A stretch of DNA of 11,902 bases from Agromyces sp. (GTDB lineage: Bacteria; Actinomycetota; Actinomycetes; Actinomycetales; Microbacteriaceae), in assembly GCA_031178025.1 (NCBI GenBank), contig JAPSJU010000045.1:1-11902 (forward strand), given 5' to 3'. Position 1 is the stretch's first letter; every line of letters starts with the position of its first letter. The notes under the pieces were generated by a model. That model saw nothing but the letters and a program-made list of their open reading frames with translations, did not search any database and was not told the DNA's origin. Of this stretch, positions 6,138-11,902 are shown piece after piece. A program made the translations under genes and the position numbers.

Positions 6138-7543
6138 GGATCGTCGTGTGGGTGCTCGCGCTGACCACGCCGATCGTGGCGGCGGTGCTCGCGAGCGACG
6201 CGAGCCCGGCGGTGCGCATCATCGCGCTCCTCGCCATGGGGTTCCCACTCGGCATCTGGGTGGCCATGCGCCGACCGCTTTGGATCTACTGCGCCTACGC
6301 GTTCAGCCTCGGTTCCGTGCCGTTCGGGGTGCTGCCCTCCTCGCCGCTGCCGCTCGTGCTCCTGCTCGGCGTGAGCATCGGCGCGACCGCGGTGCTGCAA
6401 CTGCCGTCGGGGACCTCCCGGGCCTTCACGAGCATGGACTGGTGGATGCTCGGCCTCGTGGTCACCTCCACCCTGTCCCTCGCCGTGACCTTCTCCACCT
6501 CCTACGACCTGACCGAGTTCGCCAAGTGGCTCATCGCCACCTCGACGGTGTTCGCGCTGCTCCGCCTGGAGCCCACCCTGCTCGACGTGGTGGGGCGGTG
6601 GTACGTCTTCGGCGCAGCAGGCGCGAGCGCGTTCGGCCTCGGCATGCTGTTCTTCGACGAGTCGGGCAAGTGGCTCTCGTTCCTGTCGTTCCTCGGGTAC
6701 GGCACGAGCGGCGGCGACAACCTGCGGTACGTCGTCGACGGCGGTGAGCGGACGGTTCGCCTCACCGGTACCTTCGTCGATCCGAACGCCGGCGGCCTCT
6801 TCCTCCTCGTCGGGGTGCTACTCGCACTCGCCCTCTTCCGCGGGTTCTGGCAGCTCGCCTACACCGGCATCATCCTGCTCGCCATGACGCTGACGCTCAG
6901 TCGCGCCGCGCTGGCATCGCTCGCCGTCGCGTTCCTCATCTTCGTCGCCGTGCAGAACATGCGATTCGGCGGCAAGGCGAAGCTCGTGGGGTTCGCATCG
7001 ATCGCGGGGGCGGGGCTCCTCGCGATCCCGTCCATCCAGGAGCGACTGTTCGACTCCTTCGGCTCGAACGACGTGGGCTCCTCGGCGCGTGCCGATGCGC
7101 TCCGCGACTATCCCAAGCACATGGACGGCAACTGGCTGTTCGGCCTCGGGTGGGGTCGCATCGAGTTCCGCGACGGCGATGTCGGGATGGCGGTGAACCA
7201 CGTCGCCAACGCGCCGCTGCTCTCGGTCTACCGCGGCGGCATCATCGTCGGCCTCTTCTTCTGCGCGGTGCTCATCTACGGCATCGTCCTGTCGCTTCGC
7301 GGCCTCCGGCGTGCCGAGCCGCGCTACGGATACCTCGGAGCCGGCTTCATCGGCTTCACGCTCGTCGCCCTGCAGCTCGACTTCCCGGTGATCACGATCC
7401 CGCCGGTCGCCGCGCTCTTCGCCTTCTTCGTCGCGAACCTGCCGATGAAGGAGAACTCCCTCATCACTCCAGAGCCGCTCCCATCGACCGCCGCCCCCCG
7501 GCGGTTCCGCGGCATCCGACGAACCCCGGAGGTTCTGACATGA
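6134..7543 (+). CDS. Wzy-like polysaccharide polymerase / O-antigen ligase family protein
   Basis: This 469-residue polytopic membrane protein has about ten to twelve helices, starting at residue 1. It carries hallmarks of the O-antigen ligase/polymerase family: GTFVDPNAGG at 212-221, LTLSRAALASL around Ser256-Arg257, and a large external loop after the LLAIPS helix. That loop holds NWLFGLGWGRIEF (about 333-345) and an NHVANAPL segment (Asn355-His356). The loop Arg and His residues are the ones implicated in glycan binding in this family. The expected job is polymerising flipped repeat units on the outer face of the membrane, with chain length governed by the Wzz-like protein at 246-1586. A strict ligase role is less likely in a Gram-positive EPS locus, though transfer to another acceptor cannot be excluded. 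The C-terminal tail is basic and Pro-rich. The start overlaps the upstream stop, with GGCGGAG about 10 bases ahead. Confidence 0.85.
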   Translation: MRIVVWVLALTTPIVAAVLASDASPAVRIIALLAMGFPLGIWVAMRRPLWIYCAYAFSLGSVPFGVLPSSPLPLVLLLGVSIGATAVLQLPSGTSRAFTSMDWWMLGLVVTSTLSLAVTFSTSYDLTEFAKWLIATSTVFALLRLEPTLLDVVGRWYVFGAAGASAFGLGMLFFDESGKWLSFLSFLGYGTSGGDNLRYVVDGGERTVRLTGTFVDPNAGGLFLLVGVLLALALFRGFWQLAYTGIILLAMTLTLSRAALASLAVAFLIFVAVQNMRFGGKAKLVGFASIAGAGLLAIPSIQERLFDSFGSNDVGSSARADALRDYPKHMDGNWLFGLGWGRIEFRDGDVGMAVNHVANAPLLSVYRGGIIVGLFFCAVLIYGIVLSLRGLRRAEPRYGYLGAGFIGFTLVALQLDFPVITIPPVAALFAFFVANLPMKENSLITPEPLPSTAAPRRFRGIRRTPEVLT

Positions 7544-8808
7544 CCGGCGCAACAGGCACCGCCACCGTTCCCTCCCCGCGGACCGGATCACGGGATCGGC
7601 TCGTCGGACTCGACGGGATGCGTGGCGTGCTCGCGCTGAGCGTCATCCTCGTGCACACGCTCGGCGCCCTCGCCCCCGTGGTGCTGTCCGGCAGCCACAT
7701 CGACCTGCTCGGCCAGGTGATCGTGGTGTTCTTCGCCCTGTCGGGGTTCCTCATCTACTGGCCGTTCGCGACCCGCATCATCGACGGGCGGGATGCCCCG
7801 TCGTGGCGCAGCTACTACCTGGCGCGGGTGCTCAGGGTCTACCCGGCGTACGTCGTCATCTTCCTCCTCGCCAACTACGTGCTCGCCGGGCTGTTCCTGC
7901 GCAACGCGATGGAGGCGATGGTTCCGCTCACCGACGCCGGCACGGGGACGATGACGGATCCGGTCAGCGTGCTGCTCCATCTGACGCTGTTGCAGAACTA
8001 CCTGCCGAGCGGCCTGCAGACCGGCATCAACTCCTCGTGGACCCTGACGGTGGAGATCACCTTCTACGCGCTGCTCCCGCTCCTCGCATGGGGCGGCTCG
8101 CGCCTCGCCCGTGGGCGCGTGCGGAATCCGTACCTCGCGGCGGCCATCCCGGGCATCGCCCTCTTCGCGTTCGGCCTCGTCATGCGGGGCGTCGGTGCAG
8201 TCCTCTTCGCGATGTCCGACCTCTCGCTCCTCGAAGCGGAGTGGGGATCGAACTGGCTCGGGGTGTTCTCGCGCAGCTTCCTCGTCTGGTCCGACAACTT
8301 CGGCGCGGGCATGGTGGCGGTCGTGCTGTTCATCGCCGCTCGGAAGGGCGCGCTGACGCACGTCTTCGGGATGCGACTGCGGACCGCGGCGATCCTGGTG
8401 ACCGCGCTGGGCATCGTCGCCGCCGGAGCGGCGCTCGTGCTCTTCCCCCGCTACATCAGCAGTGCGGTGGCCGTCGCCTCGGGAGCGTTCTTCCTCGCCA
8501 TCCTCCTGCCGTCCGCGAAGGGGCGCACGCCGATGCTCGCGAAGGTGCTCGACGTGAAGCCCCTGCACTACATCGGGCTCATCTCGCTGAGCACGTATCT
8601 CTGGCACTATCCGGTGCTGTTGACGGTGATCCGCCTCGGCTGGTTCGCGCCGGACACCCCCGTCGGCGCGCTCCTGAACTTCGTCCTCGTCGCCGCGATC
8701 AGCGTCGCGATCTCGTCGGTCACCTACTGGCTCATCGAACGACCGGCGCAGAAGCTCGCGGCGCGGAAGCGCGCGCGCACCCCGAGGAGCGCCGAGATCA
8801 CCCCGTGA
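7540..8808 (+). CDS. Membrane acyltransferase 3 family protein (OafA/YrhL type)
   Basis: This 422-residue protein has about ten helices and the main acyltransferase-3 motifs. LDGMRG is followed by an R-x10-H pair (Arg28, His39, the proposed catalytic His). Then come VVFFALSGFLIYWP, a YLARVLRVYPAY loop (R-x-x-R-x-x-P), SSWTLTVEITFYALLPLL, and SLSTYLWHYPVLL near the C-terminus. Members of this family move acyl groups across the membrane onto glycans (O-antigen, peptidoglycan, EPS). This protein lacks the C-terminal extracytoplasmic SGNH domain that some members (OatA, OafB type) carry and ends in a short basic tail after the last helix. A separate SGNH lipoprotein gene follows on the other strand. 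ATG 7540 overlaps the polymerase stop and is preceded by GGAGG at 7528-7532. It is the last gene of the rightward block. Confidence 0.92.
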   Translation: MTGATGTATVPSPRTGSRDRLVGLDGMRGVLALSVILVHTLGALAPVVLSGSHIDLLGQVIVVFFALSGFLIYWPFATRIIDGRDAPSWRSYYLARVLRVYPAYVVIFLLANYVLAGLFLRNAMEAMVPLTDAGTGTMTDPVSVLLHLTLLQNYLPSGLQTGINSSWTLTVEITFYALLPLLAWGGSRLARGRVRNPYLAAAIPGIALFAFGLVMRGVGAVLFAMSDLSLLEAEWGSNWLGVFSRSFLVWSDNFGAGMVAVVLFIAARKGALTHVFGMRLRTAAILVTALGIVAAGAALVLFPRYISSAVAVASGAFFLAILLPSAKGRTPMLAKVLDVKPLHYIGLISLSTYLWHYPVLLTVIRLGWFAPDTPVGALLNFVLVAAISVAISSVTYWLIERPAQKLAARKRARTPRSAEITP

Positions 8809-10045
8809 CGGGCGGAAGGCCGGCGATCGCCTGTTCGACCAGGTCGGCGACGAGGTCGTGGCCTGCGCCGTTCAGGTGCGCGCCGTCCGCGGAGACGTCG
8901 GGGCGCAGCTCGAGCGGGTCGGCAGGGTCGGTCAGGTGCCGGTCGACGTCGACGATCGCGTCGAGCCCGAGCGGCTGGGTGAGGATCCAGGCGTTGTACT
9001 GACGGCGGGACGCATCGGCGTTCGCGTCGTTCGACCTCGGCGGTTCGGTGAAGCCCAGGATCCGCGCCTCCGGCCAGAGCGTGCGGGCACGCTCGACGAG
9101 CACCTGCATGGAGAGCTGGACGTCGCCCACCGGCCGGCCGGAGGCGAGATCGCTCGAGCTGCTCCAGATCGTGACGTAGTCGGGTTCCGCTTCGCCGTAG
9201 GTCACCCATTTCGGTGATTCGGGTCCGAAGCTCGTCGTCCACGCCCCCGGCACGGCGAGCGTGGAGGCCGCACCGCCCGACGACTGGGCCCACCGCTGCG
9301 GCCACGACGTCATCTCGCCGTCGTGGGGGCTCGCGACGGGGTCCACGTTCCCGGGCGCGTTCAGCGAGTGGCCGATCGAGAACAGCACCGGGGTGTCGTA
9401 GGGCACGGTGTACTCGATCCAGACGTCGAGGAGCGAGAGGCCCGGGTTCCACGTGCCGAGCGCATCCTTCACCCCGCCGATCTTCGACGCGCCGAGCATG
9501 TCGAGCCACGACACCCCGCCGGTCGCGGCCAGCGCCACACCCTGCTCGGCTCGCAGCCCCATCGAGAGGAGCATCGGCGTGTCGGCCCCGAGCGCGACGT
9601 CCTCGCTCGAGATCCAGGGACTCGTATAGGTGGCGCCGTCGATGATGGTGCCGCCCTCGGCGATGTGCGTCGGCGCTGCCGCGTAGGCGGAGCTTCTCCG
9701 ATCCCTGCCCTGCTCACCGATCCACAGGCCGCCGATCTCGAGCGCCCCCGCCACGGGCTCGTCGGTGAGGTAGTTCCAGTTGCGCAGGTGCACGCGGAAG
9801 CTCGTGGCATCCGCCGACAGCGTGAACGGCAACCGCTGCACCGCGTCGAGCGGGGCATCCGCGAACTGCTCGGCGACGACGGTCGGATGCCCGAAGCTGT
9901 AGTCGGCCAGCCGTCCATCACCGACGGTGTCGGTGCCGGGAACCGGTGCCGGCGGCGGGACGGGGGTGCAGGCGCCCAGGGCGAGCGCGGTCGCACCGGC
10001 GAGTGCGGCGAGGAGTCGTGGAAGTCCGGAGCGTGGCGTGGCCAT
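8798..10045 (-). CDS. Lipoprotein with divergent SGNH/GDSL-hydrolase domain
   Basis: This 415-residue protein starts with a lipoprotein signal: basic n-region, Leu/Ala-rich core and lipobox LGAC with Cys26. A Pro-rich linker follows. Residues about 50-215 look beta-rich and lack a motif I recognise; they may form a carbohydrate-binding or jelly-roll-like domain. The C-terminal part has SGNH-hydrolase order: VLFSIGHSLN with candidate nucleophile Ser227, YVTIWSSSSDLASG around 290-302 at the block III place, and DGAHLN with Asp387 and His390 as the Asp-x-x-His pair. The block I acid is His226 (GHSL rather than GDSL) and the block III oxyanion Asn is absent. It is therefore an atypical esterase or acyltransferase, or has lost activity. 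It probably acts on the cell surface on the acylated glycan. The ATG has no clear SD and lies in a 63-bp divergent spacer. Its 3' end overlaps the AT3 gene by 11 bp. Confidence 0.85.
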   Translation of the reverse strand: MATPRSGLPRLLAALAGATALALGACTPVPPPAPVPGTDTVGDGRLADYSFGHPTVVAEQFADAPLDAVQRLPFTLSADATSFRVHLRNWNYLTDEPVAGALEIGGLWIGEQGRDRRSSAYAAAPTHIAEGGTIIDGATYTSPWISSEDVALGADTPMLLSMGLRAEQGVALAATGGVSWLDMLGASKIGGVKDALGTWNPGLSLLDVWIEYTVPYDTPVLFSIGHSLNAPGNVDPVASPHDGEMTSWPQRWAQSSGGAASTLAVPGAWTTSFGPESPKWVTYGEAEPDYVTIWSSSSDLASGRPVGDVQLSMQVLVERARTLWPEARILGFTEPPRSNDANADASRRQYNAWILTQPLGLDAIVDVDRHLTDPADPLELRPDVSADGAHLNGAGHDLVADLVEQAIAGLPPVTG

Positions 10046-10108
10046 GGTGTTCGATGCTACGTGGTCGATGTTGCGACAATATGATGAGACCACATCAGCG
10101 CACCGGCG
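10046..10108. promoter_or_regulatory. Divergent intergenic region with candidate promoters and an inverted repeat
   Basis: This is the only sizeable non-coding gap in the window. It contains a local AT-rich spot around 10078-10087. On the plus strand TATGAT (10080-10085) matches five of six bases of a -10 box, but no good -35 lies 16-18 bases upstream. On the minus strand a TATTGT in the same spot could serve the lipoprotein gene. GTGGTC (10061-10066) and GACCAC (10088-10093) are perfect 6-bp inverted arms flanking the AT-rich core, possibly an operator. Transcription starting about 7 bases past TATGAT would give the DUF4012 gene a very short leader. Confidence 0.45.
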
Positions 10109-11896
10109 GTGTTCGCCGCGACAGAGACCGAGGAGCCGGGCATCGCACACGATACGGAGCGGACGAAGGGAATCGTCCTCCTGGTGGCATGGTGGTTGTT
10201 GGGCGTCGCGCTGACATGCGTCGCCGTCGTCATCGGCATCATCGTCGTGTCCGGGCTGTCGGCGAAGGCCGCGCTGGAGCGGGCGCTGCCGCTCGCCACG
10301 TCGATCCAGGGGTCGCTCGTCGCCGGTGAGACCGAGACGCTGCGCGACGAGGTCGACGCCTTCATCGAGCACACCGAGGCGGCGGCCGACGCCGTCGACA
10401 ACCCGTTCTGGCGTGCGGGCGAGCACCTCCCGCTGCTGGGTCCGAACCTCGAGGCGATCACGACCACGACGAGCGTGGCGGTGTCGGTGGCGAAGGGTGC
10501 GGTGCGACAGGCCTCCGATATCGACATCGCGGCATTCCGGCCCTTCGGCGGCCGTCTCGACATCGACGCGGTGGTGCGCACGCAACCGGCGGTGATCTCC
10601 GCCGATGAGACCATCCACCTGGCTGCGGAGCTGATGGACGAGATCGACACGAACGAGCTCATCGGCCCCGTCGCGGTGCCGGTGCTGCAGCTGCGCAACG
10701 AGCTCCGCCGGGTCGGCGACATCACCTCGGGCCTGTCGCTCGCGGCGCGCATCCTCCCCGAAGCCATGGGCGCAACGAGTCCGCGCCAGTACCTGCTGAT
10801 GTTCCCGAACAACGCGGAGGTGCGATCCCAGGGCGGCAATGCGACGGCCTTCGCGATCCTCTCCGTCGACCAGGGGGTGATGCGGATCCAGCCGAGCCTC
10901 GATGCCGTCGCCGCGATGCCCATGCTCGACGAGCCGCCGATCCCGCTGAGCCCCGACCTCATCGAGCTGTTCGGCACGTCCGTGGGCCGAACGATGGACT
11001 CGGTCACGAAGGTCCCCGACTTCCCCACGACGGCCGCGCTGACCGCCGGCTTCTGGGAGCGGTCGGTCGGCATGCGCTTCGACGGCGTGCTGTCGGTGGA
11101 TCCGATCGCGCTCGGCTACGTGCTCGAGGCGATCGGCCCGGTGGCCCTCGACGACGGCTCGGCGCTCACCTCGTCGAACGTCGTCGACCTGCTCCTCTCC
11201 GAGGTCTACGAGCGCTTCCCCGACGGCGCCGCCCAGGACGCGTTCTACGCCGGTGCGAGTTCGCTCGTGTTCCTCGCGGTCGCAGGAGGCCAGGGCTCGT
11301 TCGTGCACCTGCTCGACCAGCTCGGCATCGCGATCGAGGAGCGGCGGGTCAGCTTCTGGCTCGCCGATCCGGAGGAACAGGACGTCATCGCACGGACACC
11401 GCTCGAGGGGGCCTTCCCCGCCGATGACGAGCGTGCCACCACGATCGGCGTCTTCTACAACGACCACACCCGCACCAAGCTCGACTACTACGTGGATACC
11501 ACGCTCGAGGTGACCGCGAACCGCTGCGAGAGCGCCGACACCGAGTTCTCCGTCGCGGGCACCATCACCTCGAGCGTTCCCGTCGCGTCGCTTCCGGCGA
11601 CCCTGATGAGCCCGATCCTCCCACCCGGCGAGGTGCTCACCAGCATCGACGTGGTGGGTCCGAACGGGGTCGAGGTGACGGAGGTCAGGCTCGGCGGCGT
11701 CGACTTCGAGAATGCCGACATCTCGGCGCTCGGCGGCCGGCCGGTCGTCTCCTTCCCGGTGCTGCTCCAGCCGGGCCAGACGGTGTCCTTCGACGTGTCC
11801 TTCATCGGCGAGGGACTGGACTACGCCCAACTCCGGGTCCGCGACACGCCGATGGTCCGCGAGACGCCGTTGCGTCTCTACGACGCGCACTGCTGA
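10109..11896 (+). CDS. DUF4012 domain-containing membrane-anchored protein
   Basis: This 595-residue protein has a short cytoplasmic N-terminus, a single TM helix about 21-46 and a large extracytoplasmic part. The sequence follows the DUF4012 family: an amphipathic helical region (50-220), the hallmark RQYLLMFPNNAEVRSQGG at about 226-243 (family form 'YLLLFQNNAELRATGG'), the FDGVLSVDPIALGYVLEAIGPV block, and a beta-rich C-terminal domain (about 450-595). The function of DUF4012 is not established. The proteins are frequent in actinobacteria and, to my knowledge, often sit near glycan or envelope genes. Its position beside an EPS operon suggests a role in export, attachment or surface organisation of the polymer (inference). 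Two cysteines lie in the external part, Cys473 and the last residue Cys595. The start is GTG 10109, the only in-frame start between a stop at 10085 and the TM helix; its SD is poor. The stop is 6 bases before the window end. Confidence 0.85.
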   Translation: MFAATETEEPGIAHDTERTKGIVLLVAWWLLGVALTCVAVVIGIIVVSGLSAKAALERALPLATSIQGSLVAGETETLRDEVDAFIEHTEAAADAVDNPFWRAGEHLPLLGPNLEAITTTTSVAVSVAKGAVRQASDIDIAAFRPFGGRLDIDAVVRTQPAVISADETIHLAAELMDEIDTNELIGPVAVPVLQLRNELRRVGDITSGLSLAARILPEAMGATSPRQYLLMFPNNAEVRSQGGNATAFAILSVDQGVMRIQPSLDAVAAMPMLDEPPIPLSPDLIELFGTSVGRTMDSVTKVPDFPTTAALTAGFWERSVGMRFDGVLSVDPIALGYVLEAIGPVALDDGSALTSSNVVDLLLSEVYERFPDGAAQDAFYAGASSLVFLAVAGGQGSFVHLLDQLGIAIEERRVSFWLADPEEQDVIARTPLEGAFPADDERATTIGVFYNDHTRTKLDYYVDTTLEVTANRCESADTEFSVAGTITSSVPVASLPATLMSPILPPGEVLTSIDVVGPNGVEVTEVRLGGVDFENADISALGGRPVVSFPVLLQPGQTVSFDVSFIGEGLDYAQLRVRDTPMVRETPLRLYDAHC

Positions 11897-11902
11897 CGTC
11901 GC

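Noticed and set aside
8798..11890. A stop-free minus-strand frame of about 1030 codons running from within the DUF4012 gene through the lipoprotein gene.
   Set aside because: Upstream of the ATG at 10045 it is the antisense of the DUF4012 gene and has the Arg/His/Asp-rich composition of a high-GC shadow frame. The lipoprotein signal begins cleanly at 10045.
1..11902. CRISPR array, tRNA/rRNA genes, insertion sequence or integrase.
   Set aside because: No regularly spaced short repeats, no tRNA-like cloverleaf seen, and no transposase or recombinase motifs. The region is almost fully explained by EPS genes.

Overview
The window is high-GC DNA (about 70% GC by eye) with dense, mostly GTG/ATG-started genes. 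It looks like an actinobacterial chromosome, most likely Microbacteriaceae-like (Agromyces/Microbacterium type). That placement is inferred from base composition, codon use and gene style, not from a search. The content is most of a Wzx/Wzy-type exopolysaccharide (capsule/EPS) locus.

From 1 to 8808 there is one tightly packed rightward block. Its genes are: the 3' end of a family-4 glycosyltransferase; a chain-length regulator fused to a BY-kinase-like ATPase domain; two tandem paralogous hexapeptide-repeat acyltransferases; a GT-B glycosyltransferase; a Wzx-like flippase; a second GT-B glycosyltransferase; a Wzy/O-antigen-ligase-like polymerase; and an OafA-type membrane acyltransferase. Most junctions are stop/start overlaps of 1-4 bases (ATGA, GTGA, TGATG), so the block is probably one translationally coupled operon whose promoter lies left of the window. 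The initiating sugar-phosphate transferase and any partner phosphatase are not here and may also lie to the left.

From 8798 to 10045, on the minus strand, sits a lipoprotein with an SGNH-hydrolase-like C-terminal domain. Its 3' end overlaps the acyltransferase gene by 11 bp. A 63-bp divergent intergenic region (10046-10108) with a TATGAT box inside a short inverted repeat separates it from a rightward gene (10109-11896) for a membrane-anchored DUF4012 protein, which ends 6 bases before the window does.

Proposed division of labour (inference): cytoplasmic glycosyltransferases build a lipid-linked repeat unit, and the two hexapeptide acyltransferases may decorate it. The flippase exports it, the Wzy-like protein polymerises it, and the Wzz-like protein sets chain length. 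The OafA-type protein and the surface SGNH lipoprotein may add or remove acyl groups outside the cell, and the DUF4012 protein has an unknown envelope role.

The points most worth a second look are: a BY-kinase-like domain that has lost its Walker A lysine and other catalytic residues; an SGNH domain with GHSL instead of GDSL and no block-III Asn; an 18-codon ORF that bridges two genes by ATGA overlaps at both ends; and a separate AT3/SGNH gene pair resembling a split version of known AT3-SGNH fusion enzymes. I see no mobile element, CRISPR array, RNA gene or convincing terminator.
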